From NCBI GenBank assembly GCA_949358305.1, contig OX442315.1:15712427-15776426 (forward strand): DNA of 64,000 nt. Reading direction: 5' to 3'. This document shows, one piece after another, positions 45,796 through 58,027 of this stretch; positions within the stretch are counted from its first letter, which is position 1; every line of letters begins with the position of its first letter. This DNA is from Strigamia acuminata. Lineage: Eukaryota; Arthropoda; Chilopoda; Geophilomorpha; Linotaeniidae. The position numbers were made by a program, and so were the translations under genes. The notes under the pieces were generated by a model. The model was not told the origin of the DNA. It did no database searches and worked only from the letters and a program-made list of their open reading frames with translations.

Positions 45796-46147
45796 TAGAC
45801 TTTGACCGATATCGATATTTTGCAGTATCGCCGATACCGATAATCGGCAACCGAATATCGGCCGATATCGATACCTGCGCCGATATTAAAATTAAATTGT
45901 CTGCCCCCTCCCCCACCCCCCAAAATAAAAAAAAGAAAATTAAAATTGCGTTTATTAATTTATTTTATGTTTAAGAAACGTTTTTGAAGCAGTATATAAT
46001 GTATACTGCTTCAAAAGCGTTTCTAAAACGTATCGTTTTAGTCTTAAACGTTATGTTTTAGAAACGTGGCAATATCGGTATCGGCCACGCCAAAAAATAT
46101 CGGATCCGATATCAGTGAATACCGATACCGGTATCGGTCAAAGTCTA
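45796..46147. mobile_element. hAT-like MITE, 352 bp
   Basis: The ends TAGACTTTGACCGATA and their inverse ATCGGTCAAAGTCTA are flanked by an exact 8-bp direct repeat GTTAGAAC (45788-45795, 46148-46155). The interior is rich in GATATCGG/CCGATATC palindromes. Confidence 0.88.
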
Positions 46148-46729
46148 GTTAGAACCTAACAGGTGTTGTATGGGCCTGGTTGTCATTCCAGGGTCATCCA
46201 CATCGTCTGAAGAGTACGTCTGACTTGTTGTAAATGTGGTGACTATAATCAATGTAAAATCTATAACTTAGAAATGTTAACATTTTGGTGGGGCTAGGAT
46301 GACAAATTGTCACCGGGAGTGTTTGAAGCTTCAAATCACCCAATCGATGCGCAGTTCCACTAATCGATCACGGGAGTTTTTATATCGAGTGCTCATCTCG
46401 CATGAGCCTTGCATGTGCCTCAAATTTTCCTCACCAAGTTCTGTTTTGTTATCTTTGAATTTCGCGCTTTAGGATGGTTGAGCGCGCTCTCGTGGTAAAA
46501 TATTAGATTTTTATGGTTGCCAAACCGTCACATGCTCCATTGGTGGTTTAATTCCCTCCAGTTGTTAGAGTCGAATGGAAAACACATTAAGCTTCGGTTC
46601 CCGGGAGCAAGAAGGAAAAAATTGACACTTTGATATCGTCTCGAAATAAACGATAAACATTCAATAAATAAATAAATAAAAATCTTCTCAGAATGTTGCA
46701 GCGGTGTTGTATTTGTTGGATTTTGTGTA

Positions 46730-46832
46730 CCGTATTTCGTCGATTAAGAGCCGCGGCTCTTATTCAAAACTGCCATTTTTGTCAGCAATTACAATTTCGG
46801 TTTTTCGTTTGTTACATTTGTTTAATGTAACA
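46730..46832. mobile_element. Truncated copy of the CCGTATTT...GATTAAGAGCCGCGGC MITE
   Basis: Inverse orientation to the 45521 copy, with one intact end preceded by TA. Similarity stops near 46832 after TTTAATGTAAC. Confidence 0.75.
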
Positions 46833-47257
46833 GTAATTATCCATTTTGGGGGGCCCCTAGGGTTGGCCCCATTGCAGTTCCCACACTGGAACCCCTTGGA
46901 TAAAAGTGTGATCGCCATCTCAATCTTCAAGAAGGGTTGGAGGTTGAAAGTTACATTTTTTTAGTGCAGGAAATCATCTAGATTTAAAAAAGTTTTTTTT
47001 TTTCTTTATTTTTTTCAAAGGAGTGGGATTCAAACTGACTAAATTAAATATTAGTTTTTTTTTTTTTTTTACATTTTTAATGATTAATGTTGAATTCAAG
47101 ATTAAGAAACTTGTTGGTTTATGACACTTAAGGCGCCACTTGCGCTTAGACATACAGTACCTGAAGTGATCAAGACTGGTCACTTCCTGTTTGTAGTATC
47201 TTGACCTTTAACCTTTGAAAAAAATTAGTTAAACATGCGTGTAAATAATTCACAATA

Positions 47258-47940
47258 GGCGCATTCGAAAAGTCATTAAAACGAGTGTAAACGTGTTTAC
47301 ACTCGTTTTCACACGACATTTACACGAATTAATTCGTGTAAATGTCGTGTAAACTGGTTAAACGGAAACGGCTTGTACGCCACGTTTACGTTTAAAATCT
47401 CCGTGCAACGAGTTTTCTCGTACAAATCGGGTCTTGCTGGCAGCCATCTTGGATTTTCGTTAGATCGGTTGGAACGATGTCGATCGCAAGAACAATTTTG
47501 TAGCAGGTATTAGCCGCATTCTTGCGATCGAAGCATTTGTACGATCGAATGCGACCGACGTTCGGCCGACGTTCGGCCGCATTTGTACAATCGAATGCGG
47601 CTGACGTTCGGCCGCGTTTGTGCGATCTAATGCGGCCGGTGTTCGGCCGCATTTGTGCGATTGAGGCGGATGTTCAGCCGATTCCCGTTATTAATGATAA
47701 AAATAATTAAAATAAATTTACATTTTATAATCATGTTTCTATAATCTCCTGTTTTTTTAGAGTAAACAACAACAATAATGACTATGGTTATTATTTGGAC
47801 TAATTTAATATTTACACTTGAATTTACACTGAATTTTACACAGAAATTTATTTTGAAACTCGAAAATTGGGTCGTTTAAATTGACATTTACACCACCAGT
47901 TGCACTGGTCGTTTAGTGCAAATTAGTTTTCGAATGCGCC
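47258..47940. mobile_element. TA-flanked inverted-repeat element, 683 bp
   Basis: GGCGCATTCGAAAA at the left and its inverse TTTTCGAATGCGCC at the right, with TA on both sides. The interior has a 35-bp GC-rich tandem repeat (GTTCGGCCGC at 47571, 47606, 47641) and palindromic TTTACACGAATTAATTCGTG near the left end. Confidence 0.75.
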
Positions 47941-48066
47941 TAATGTTCCGCTTACAAACAACATGGCTACGATGGTATGACGTCATCTGGATTTTCCAGG
48001 AAAGCAACGAGTGAGTAGGTGCATTCAAAAACTCTAAAACGTATGCAAAACTCGTTTCGTGTTTGT

Positions 48067-48810
48067 TAGGCCTGTGCGAATTTGCGATTAATCGCAATGC
48101 GATTTTTTTTTTGGTGAATATTGCAACTACTTAAGTCGCTAGCTCTCGTTTGCGATATATCGCATATCGCGATTATCGCGATTATTGCGATATTGCAATT
48201 ATTGCGATATTGCGATTATTGCGATTACTGCGATTACTGCGATTATTGCGATAACTGCGATTACTGCGAAATTGCGATTATTGCGAATACTGCAGTGGGC
48301 ACCGAAATTGGAGTGAAGATTGAACCGGACACGGAATTTTTGGTCATTTCTCACGATTTTTACGATTTTTTTGGCAATTTTTCACGATTTTTACGATTTT
48401 TTTGGCAATTTTTCACGATTTTTACGATTTTTTTGGCAATTTTTCACGATTTTTACGATTTTTTTTGGCAATTTTTTACGATTTTTACGATTTTTTTGGC
48501 AATAATCAATTTCGCACCTTTGTTGCTCCATGTCAGACATAAATTGTATAGTTATTAGACCAACATTTGACGTAACTAGTACGGTTTTTGAAATTATTGC
48601 AAATTACACACCAAGTTGGGATATTGCGATATATTGCGATTATTGCGATTATTGCGATTAATGCGATTATTGCGATTATTGCGATAATGCGATTATTGCA
48701 ATTATTGCGATTATATCGCGATATATCGCGAATGCGATATATCTGCGATATAATCGCAACAATCCAATATCGCAATTGCATTTGCAACAATCCAATATCG
48801 CACAGGCCTA
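48067..48810. mobile_element. hAT-like element, 744 bp, filled with 9-bp and 31-bp tandem repeats
   Basis: The ends TAGGCCTGTGCGA and their inverse TCGCACAGGCCTA are flanked by an exact 8-bp duplication GTGTTTGT (48059-48066, 48811-48818). The interior has two (ATTGCGATT)n blocks facing each other (48170-48295 and 48620-48770), with a 31-bp array (48345-48505) between them. Confidence 0.88.
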
Positions 48811-49059
48811 GTGTTTGTACGTGACGTCATTCCCACCTAGTGTTTACATTGCAGCTTGCTGTGTGTAAAACGTTCTAAATCTACCTCGTACAAAGGAATT
48901 TAGTTTTCCAATTTAACATCTTTTTTTTGCGTAAAACTGGTTTATTTACATCATCAATTTTCCCTGAAAGCAAAATTGGAATTTTTACTTTTCTGTGAGA
49001 TAGAAAAGTGTGCCATTAGATATTTTGACTGAAACAAGCATTTTCTTTTCTTGGACGTT

Positions 49060-49250
49060 GTATTTTCTTTACTTCCACATTTTGGCTAAAAAGCTTCTGC
49101 TTGTGACATTCCCAAGTGAATGTGGCATATAATGCCCTCTCTAAACACCAGGCAGTGTACAAGTGGCTGCTTGTATACCTTCAATGAGCATGCTCAGTCT
49201 TGTTATCTAGCATCGACTGCATCTGGTGAGGGTTATTGGAAAAATTAAAA
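49060..49250. repeat. Dispersed ~150-bp repeat, copy 1
   Basis: Shares ordered blocks with copies at 59750-59960 and 63240-63345: GCTTCTGCTTGTG, AATGTGGCATA-AATG, GGCAGTG-ACAAG and CATGCTCA-T-TGTTATC. No tRNA promoter boxes or open frame were evident; possibly a SINE or MITE remnant. Confidence 0.55.
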
Positions 49251-49424
49251 CAACGATTTTGTTAATTGATTTAGGAGGTGTGCACAAATGTCCACACAGT
49301 CAGTTTTAGCTTTGAGAGTAAATAGCCAGAAAAACTCAATTAAATACTTAAATAAATTAGTTCTACTTGTATATTGATTTTTACGTTTTTCATTTTTAGT
49401 AAAAATGTAAAAACGTAAAAATCA

Positions 49425-49563
49425 ATATTGCGAATTATTGCGAATTATTGCGAATTATTGCGAACTATTGCGAATTATTGCGATTATTGCGATTATTGCG
49501 ATTATATCGCAACAACCCAATATCGCAATCGCATTCGCGACAAAAATTAATCGCACAAGCCTA
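49425..49563. mobile_element. Truncated copy of the TAGGCCTGTGCGA hAT-like element
   Basis: ATTGCGAATT repeats, then AATCGCATTCGCGAC and an end TTAATCGCACAAGCCTA that matches the 48810 terminus. The other end is missing. Confidence 0.7.
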
Positions 49564-50039
49564 ATTTTTACATTTTTAAATTTTAACATTTTTAGATTTT
49601 AACATTTTTAGATTTTAACATTTTTAAATCTTAACATTTTTTTGAAGAAATGTAATTGTTTGTGAGTTTTGATTGAAATGATAGTTATAAATTGTACGGA
49701 ATAAAGCGCGGTGGATTAAGATGCCACGAATATTAGAAAAGAAGTTAAGGTAAAGCTAATGGCATGTGGTGGTTGCACATCAATCAAACGGCATTGGACT
49801 AGCAGTGAACTGAACCGCAGGCACCGAGTTTCACTGGTTCAGCTTCAACTTTATTTTGCAGTTAAACCAAGATTAATCTATTGAAATATTCAGATAATTT
49901 CTCACTACATCTACATCTATGTCTGTGTACTAGTGTAAGAACGAGGAGGCGGACAGGTTATTAATCTGCTTTTCTTCAATGAAGACAAGAACTGAATTGC
50001 ACTCCCCAAACTCATTGTCCTTTTTAATTAACAATTTTC

Positions 50040-50620
50040 AACAATGGTTTAACAATGTTCTATAATAGTTTAACAATGTTCCATAATGGTTTAACAATGT
50101 TTCATAATGGTTTAGCAATGTTCAACAATGGTTTCACAATGTTCAACAATGGTTTCACAATGTTCAACAATGGTTTCACAATGTTCAACAATGTTTTAAC
50201 AATGTTCAACAATGGTTTAAATATGTTCAACAATGGTTTAACAGTTCAACAATGGTTTCACAATGTTCAATAATGGTTCAACAATATTTAGCAATGTTTA
50301 ACAATATGTTTAACAATGTTTAACAATATGTTTAACAATGTTTAACAATATGTTTAACAATGTTTAACAATATAGTTTAACAATTTTCAACAGTATTTTT
50401 AACAATATAGTTTAACAATTTTCAACAGTATTTTTAACAATATAGTTTAACAATTTTCAACAGTATTTTTAACAATGTTCAACAATATGTTCAACAATAT
50501 GTTTAAATATGTTCAACAATATGTTTAACAGTATGTTAACAATGTGTTTAACAGTGCTTTAATAATGTGTTTAACAGTGCTTTAACAATGTGTTTAACAA
50601 TGTGTTTAACAATGGTTTTC
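50040..50620. repeat. Compound 21-bp / 35-bp tandem array
   Basis: The left part has TTCAACAATGGTTTCACAAT(G), 21 bp. The middle has 35-bp steps (TATAGTTTAACAATT at 50371, 50406, 50441). The right part is irregular (TTTAACAATGTG). Confidence 0.85.
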
Positions 50621-50795
50621 GTGTTTGAAAAATCAAATAATTCAATTTTTTCTTGGTTTCGGTTTCAATTGAATTAGACAAGTGGCGCCATCTAATGCCA
50701 ACCATCAAAACCGACAATACAATAAAAGAAGTAATTTTTAATTTGTAAAAATTTACCGAAACACAAATCTTAAGTGATGAAAAGTCTTGTCACTA

Positions 50796-51110
50796 CAGTT
50801 CACGCCCGGTATCATGATGCTAAATTCGTACTGCGCAGACGATTTTCTAATTCCAGTTGTTATTTAGCAGTTTTAAGCCTATTATCAGGCCTAATAATGC
50901 TAAAATATAGTAAATAAACAACAATATTTTAGTCATGCGGAGTAAATTACTTTTAATGATGAGTTTATTGTTGTTCTTTTACTTTTTTTTAGCATTATTA
51001 GGCCTAATAATAGACTTAATACTGCTAAATAGCAACTGGAATTAGAAAATCGTCTGCGCAGAATGGGATGCGCAGTACGAATTTAGCATCAAGATACCGG
51101 ACGCGAACTG
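50796..51110. mobile_element. Foldback MITE, 315 bp, long hairpin
   Basis: Ends CAGTTC...GAACTG are flanked by TA. About 120 bp at each end pair with each other (TGATGCTAAATTCGTACTGC, then CAGACGATTTTCTAATTCCA). The right arm carries a short internal duplication (TGCGCA), leaving a loop of under 100 bp. Confidence 0.85.
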
Positions 51111-54100
51111 TAGTTGAGCAAAGCCTCGCATTCTTGTCATAGTTGTGATGCAATTGTTCCTTTCGGCCAACTTTCTCGATGCAAAGCTAAACGAATTCCA
51201 CGCCGCATGTTCAATTAGAATTGGTGACCCTCAGAGGTCAGCCAGAGACACTGCACAACTGGACGGCCCAACTCAACCTCATTTAACCTTCACACGCACT
51301 ATACACTGCTGCTCTCCTTTGCAAATAAACAAACTTCGCACTCACTTGAGTTTTGATACCGCAATTAACAAAACGAACAAAAAAAAATATAAAAAAAATA
51401 TATATAAAAAATTTGAAAAATTAAATTAAATATTTTTCGCTGATTAAAATTTGTAGGAAAAAATATTTGTGTGATAAATGAAAAAAATCTGTGCGAAAAC
51501 GACGGATCAATTGACGCACTTTGATTGGCATCTATTGACAGATCGGAATTATGTGCATTGCAGTGTGTTGAAGCATGGTATTAAAGGGTTAAAGAGTCAG
51601 GCTGGTTTGTGGATTTTCATGCGGGCATTGGGAATCGCACTCAGGCGTTCACTCGGTGTTAATGACGACGTAATCTGACGTGAAAAAAAGTGTTTGGTGT
51701 ATGCGAATGAGGTGTTTAAATAATTCCCTAGTATTTCTCGATTTTTAAATCGATTTAAATCGATTTTCGAATCGATTTTCATCGATTTTAATAACTAAAA
51801 AAAAAAAAAAAAGTTTTTATGTTTTTTTTTTATATATATATTTTTCCAACATTAAAAATTAATTTAGTAAAATTATTCAAATATCATCAATAATCTCTCT
51901 TAAACTCATTATTAAAATATCTGCAGTGAAAAGACCGAAGAATAAAAATATTTAAAAAAAAAATATATATATTTAAAAAAAAAAAATTTTAATTTTAATT
52001 TTTTTTTATTATAAAACTCGAAATTAAGCAAATTGTAATTCGAACACGTCAACTTGAAAACAAAGGAGGGTGTGCAGGGAGGAGGAGATATAGGAACTGG
52101 CGCAGTTCAGCTTCAAGTTGTGCAGGGCAGCCGAGTCCCAAAAGCACCCCGCTCGCTCTGCCTAACGATTCCAAGGTTGCAGCTTGAGAATGGATTAGTG
52201 TGGCGCGCGCCCAGAATATCGACACCCAACCCACCTCTTCCATATTGGAACATGCGTCAAACCACATTTTAATTACCAAACCCTTTATTATTATTATTAT
52301 TATTTTTTTCTTTTTAAAACAAAACCCTAAAACGCGCTCCATCCCAAAAACAAACACATAATATTCCAATTAGACAAAAACCCCCTCCTCCATTTCACAC
52401 CACCGAATCAAAAAGCGCTCGCCTAACTCGTGGTCAACTGTACGCAATTCACTTGTCATTCGTCCACGAGTGACTATTGGTTGCTCAATGTTGTTTCAAT
52501 GGACAAACGAGTCCACGACGGCGCTGCACAGGGTAGGAAGGACGAATCGATTTTAACACAGCAGTCTGTCTGCCAGGCTGTTCCACATCGCCCCCTAAAC
52601 CAAACCCAAAACCCAAAAAAAAAAAAAATTGGGTAAATACCCAAAAAAAATTTTTTTTTTTTAAAATGGGTTCCACCAAAATAAATCCAAATTTTTTTTT
52701 TTTTTTTTTAAAAATGATTTAAAAGTGATTTTTCCCAACATCCCCGCGATTCGTAATGGGAAAGCGCCAACTTCCGGTTGGGTATGTACTCTAAAACTGG
52801 GCTCGTGTGTTAGGATTTGGGTTTAGTCGTTGTGCGTAGAGTGTAGTTTGGGCGTGTCTGCGATCGATCGGCACCCACGCGACTCAATCGACTCAACCTG
52901 CACTCGTATTGACGTGCGCGTGGTGAGTGCAGTGAAGCCCGATTACTGGAGGCAGGGAACCCAGCAAGCCCGAGCTAGGCCTCCCCTCTCGCTCCCTTTC
53001 TCCCTCCGGATAGACAGACGCTGGCTGGGACGCAATGGTGGCCTGACACGACTCCGATGAGCGTTTTCCTCCATCCTGATGCGTCTCCTCTCGGTTTGCT
53101 GACATTTGTGCCGTCTTCCTCATCGCCAAAACAAGAGAGGGGTGAGTCATGTGAAAATTAGCATTGTTCGCTGTGTTGTGCGTGTCGTTTCCGTTTTGGG
53201 GCTTTTAATCGCGTTTTGGAGCGTTTTCCGTGTCGTTTCGATCGGTATCGATTCGGTTTTGGGTGGAAATTCGCTTCGATGTTTCGGGGGGCGACGAATT
53301 CGCGCTTGTTTTGGTCCAAAGAAACGCTAAGTCTGTGTGTCTCCGCTAGAGTCACATGTTGTGTGAGGTACCCCCTTCACCCGCGCCCACTTTTATCAGT
53401 CATCGAAGGATCCATATTTTATTCCACTGGGCGCGACCATCTTTCGCCGAGGGGAGTTTTTTTTGCTTTTTTCTGGGTTTTTCGTGCGCTCCCCTCGGTT
53501 ATCGTTTTGTTTTATTTTGTTTTGGGTTTTTTGGGGGGTTTGGGTGCGGGTTTTTATGTTTTTTTGGGGTTTTATGTCGTTTTGGGTTTTTTTTTTTTTT
53601 TTGGATTTTTTTGTTTTGTTTGGGGTGGGAGTTTTAACACGAGTTTCTGCGTATTGTGTGCGGAGAAGCCAACTCAAGGCGGAGCTTTTAAGGAGCAATT
53701 GTGGGCGGATAATTTTTTTATTTTTTATTTTTTTTTAAATGAACGTTTTATATCGAGAGATATTGGTGAAATTTGTTGTTTGATTTTAATGGGTTAGAAT
53801 TGTATATTTTTTGGATTTTAATTACATAAAAGATTGAATTAATTATTTGTTTTTTTCGTTTTTTTAAATTTAAATTCAACGAATGTGGCACGAGAGACGA
53901 AAATTCAAAACAAAAGTATAAATGCATTTATTTACGACAAACTTATAAATAATAGAATAAAAGAAAACAAATTTAAATAGAAAATTATATAAATAAAGTT
54001 AAAAAAGGTATATAATATTGAAAATAATAAAAATAACCACAAAAAAATTTAAAAATTGAAAATTATAAAAAGTAAAATCAATAATAACCACAAATAACAA

Positions 54101-54923
54101 AAAAAAATAAAAATTTATCAACAAAAAAATTTATTTTTACGTTTTTCTTGATGAACCAAACAAAAACGAACCTCCAAACAAGAATCCCAATCACCCACCC
54201 ACCAAAAACGCACAAAATTTTAATAGAAAAAAAAATAAAAAAAATTTTTAACCCAAAAATAATTAAGCGCGAAAAATCCAATTCGTTACCGAGTCAACTT
54301 TTCCACAATGAATCCAAATCCCACAATAATTTTTTTCCCAAAAACTCAAAGCCCAGTTTGCAGGAGCCGAGGGTGTGTCGTCATTAGCGTTCTAAGTTGC
54401 ACCGAGGTTCCACGGGGTAGGGGAGGAAGAAGAGGGCGCTTCCAACGCCCATTTGGCCAGGCGCCAAGCGACACAAATCTTAGGGAGCCCCTGCGATCAT
54501 AAATGACGCAACGGTCTGAATAAATCTCCACAATTGAATGGCGTGTCAGTGGGGGCGCTGGCGACAAATTGGACCCCAAAAAAATTACTTTAATTGCTCA
54601 AGGACACCGGGATGGCACCTCGAACGCCCCCCCAACGCCAGCCTCGAACAAAAACAAAAAGACAATGAGAGATTTGAATGATGGAGAGGAAAATGACGAG
54701 GCAAATCGTTGCGCGTCGATATCGGACGGCGTTTCCATTCTATCTCGTTGGTATTGAAAGGGTTGAATCAAGTGGCGAGTCCAATTGATTGGTGTTAGGT
54801 ATGTGTGGGTGGATGGGTTGGCCAGCAGCTGCTTTCTACGCTGTGCGCTTTCGAATCTTCTAATGCTTTTCCCTCGCTAGGAGGAAGCTGCTTCTCCCCA
54901 TATTGATTCTGCTGCAGGCCTAG

Positions 54924-54926
<3 letters not shown>

Positions 54927-54955
<29 letters not shown>
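54927..54955. repeat. (GA)n microsatellite
   Basis: About 14 AG units. Confidence 0.95.
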
Positions 54956-55319
54956 CGCCCAAACCTGCCAACTCTTTGAGCACTGCGATCGATTGACTAG
55001 AGTTGAGGAACATTTTCGCTCGACAACTTTATTCTGTTTTGCGAAATGTTTTTTAAAATTTAATGTGTGTTTGTTTGGTTTGGTTTGGTTTGTTTTTTGG
55101 GTTTTTTGGGTTTTTTGGGGAGGTTTTGTGTTTTGGGTCAGGATTTATTGATTTTGATTAAAAGTTGGATATGGGAAATGCCAAATGGTGGATAATTATT
55201 CGTTAACGAGTTGGAGTTGGTCACGATTGGCGTTGCAATGTTGGATTTTTTTTAAGTTTTGTTTTTTAATCGTTAAATTTTGCTGGTTATTTTCAAATTT
55301 TTTTTGTAAATCGTTTAAC

Positions 55320-55830
55320 TTTGGTAGAAATGTTCACATTTTTTTTTTTAGAAATGTGCACATTTTTTTTAGAAATGTGCACATTCTTCTAGAAATGTCC
55401 ACATTTTTTTAGAAATGTCCACATTTTTTTAGAAATGTCTACATTTTTGTAGAAATGTCCACATTTTTTTAGAAATGTCCACATTCTTCTAGAAATGTCC
55501 ACATTCTTCTAGAAATGTCCACATTCTTCTAGAAATGTCCACATTTTTCTAGAAATGTCCACATTTTTTTAAAAATATCCACATTCTTCTAGAAATGTCC
55601 ACATTTTTCTAGAAATATCCACATTTTTCTAGAAATGTCCACATTCTTCTAGAAATGTCCACACTTTTCTAGAAATCGCCCCACTTTTCAACAAATCTCC
55701 ACATTTGCTGAAAATCTCCACATTTTCTAAAAATCTCCACATTTTCTAAAAATCTCCACATTTTTTTTTTAAAAATCTCCACATTTTTTTTTTAAAAATC
55801 TCCACATTTACTGAAAATCTCAACATTTTT
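55320..55830. repeat. 20-bp tandem array
   Basis: ACATTCTTCTAGAAATGTCC and T-tract variants, period 20, about 18 good copies. The array becomes irregular after 55680. Confidence 0.93.
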
Positions 55831-56933
55831 CTCAAAATCCCAAATGTTGAGGTTACGTCATGCTTTTGTTACTAACCCAACATTTTGTAATATTCACAAT
55901 TTAACTTTGAAATAGCCTTAAATTAAGGCGATAGACACGTAAAATGTTGAAATTTTCAACCTAGTTTCCTAGAAATAGACATCGGCAATGGGAATGTTTT
56001 ATTACACAACCAAAACTGCGTCACTGAGATCTCCAAATTAAAATTTCCCAATTCCAGACCGAATTTCAGACCACATGTGCATAAAAATTCGCTAATTCCG
56101 AATTTTCAGCTTATCCAAAAAAGGAATTTTCATCATTTTCAATTGAGTATCGATTTAAACGCTACATAGAAACCAGTTGCAACTTTTAAATTTAAATATC
56201 CTCAAACCCCTCCCAAAAAAAAATGTAAATAGATTTGAGATGAATGAGAATCGCAATAAACAAAAAAAAAATTATTTAATAAATATTTATTTTTATTTAT
56301 TTATTTTATTTTTTGTTTTGTTTTTTGGCAAAAAAAAGAAGAAAAAATGCATAAAACGAATATCGGCGATGGTTAAAACGTGAGTTGGAAGTAGTTGGGG
56401 TTGGGAAAGGGAAATACAGGACTTGAAAATATTTGCCATCATCTTAATGAAGATTTGGACTGGTGTAACGAGGTTGCGAGTTCGCAATGTCGAGGATGGC
56501 GCCAGCCTTCAATCGATATTGAGTTGTGCGCCTTGTGAGCAATTGCACTGTTCTTGTGTGCTTCTCACTAATTTCAGATAATCGAACCCAACCCGAAAAA
56601 TAAATACACAATTTTTGTTTTTCATTTTTGTTTTTATTTTTTAAAGCAAAAACACAAAAATATATAAAAAAAATTAATAAAAAAAAAATTTTTTTCAAAA
56701 TTTTTTTAAATTTAATTATTTTAAATATTTATTTATTGTTTTATTGAAAAAGAAAGAAAAAAGTTTTTGTTGCAACTTAATTTCTCGTTTTGTGTTTGTT
56801 GTCGATATTACGTCACGCGGTCCCCCGTGCAGCATTTGTCAGTTGTGCGCAGTCTCTGTGGACTCCTCGTGAGATATTGCTCTGGCCAAGATCAAACTTC
56901 GCCGATCACACACATGGTGTCGGGGGAAGGGGT

Positions 56934-56947
56934 GTTACCATGGGAAC
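56934..56947. promoter_or_regulatory. X-box (RFX-type) motif
   Basis: GTTACCATGGGAAC lies inside a less AT-rich island (56790-57060). It fits the RFX inverted-repeat consensus; no adjacent coding exon is seen. Confidence 0.45.
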
Positions 56948-58006
56948 AGTAAAACCGAGGCATGACGGGATCGTTGGCAGGTGGCCAAGCGATGAGGGTG
57001 TGGGAGTATAGGCGTCGTCAAATTGCAGCGCCCTCTGTGGAGTTTACCGCGTGAAATGTTTGGTGATTGTGATAAAAAAAATGGTTTTTTATTTCGAATT
57101 TTCGAAAATTTTAGGGCGATATTTAAAAATGTAGCTCAATCTCGAAATTAACTCGCTTTTTAAATACAACCGAAAACCGATAAAATTCAGGAAATAAATT
57201 TTTTTTTTAAAGTTAATAAGTATCCCAAATATTGGACAGAAAAGATAAGAAGCAAATAAATACGTGAAATATTCCAAATATTTTGCAAAATTGACCAAGA
57301 ATCAAGCTAAAACAGATTAAATATTAGAACTATTCCAAATATTAGGGTAAATAAACAAACAAAAATCAAAAAAGAGAATATAGACGGAAAAAACCGATAA
57401 AGTAGAGAAAACACAAAGTATCCTCAATATTACAAAGAATAGACAAGAAATGTCTCCACAATTAGGCAGAATGGACTAAAAAGGACCTAAAAACAGAAAG
57501 AAACCGCAAGAAAGACCCAAAACAGAGAAAACACAATAAAAAGATAAAACACAAGAAAAAAAAAAACCCAAAAAGAGAGAAAAACAAGAAAAACTCCAAA
57601 CAGAGAGAAAATAAAAGAAACATGCCCAATTTTTGACAAAACACTCACCAATCAACACCAAAAAGCAGAAAAGCCAAGAAATATCCCCAACAAACAAGCA
57701 CCAACCACAGAAATATCAGCAATATTTGCCAAAACAAACCAAAAAAATAACACCAAAACAAATCAATAAAACAAAAACAATTATCAATTGACACAAACAA
57801 CTACGTCACGTACGAATGGACCAAACCCGAGCATTTAAAGAGAAAAGTCGACTGCAAAGATTTACGAGCCTCTAAAATATTTAGGCCTCAGCCTCATACT
57901 CCTCTCTATTTTTTTTCTCTAACCCCTCTCCCTTCTTCCCACACCATCCGCAGACCCCCCCAATCCCCCCCCAACCCGCTCTTCCTCACCTCCACATGCC
58001 ATCGCT

Positions 58007-58027
58007 TTCTCTCTCTCTCTCTCTCTT
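58007..58027. repeat. (CT)n microsatellite
   Basis: About ten CT units in a pyrimidine-rich tract. Confidence 0.9.

Noticed and set aside
50055-50273. ORF of repeated Met-Phe-Asn-Asn-Gly
   Set aside because: 21-bp satellite artefact.
53216-53797. 193-residue plus-strand ORF
   Set aside because: Mostly Gly/Phe from T and G runs, with no homology or codon signal; an overlapping ORF occurs in each frame.
55320-55680. Possible CRISPR-like array
   Set aside because: Contiguous 20-bp tandem units without spacers, in a eukaryotic genome.
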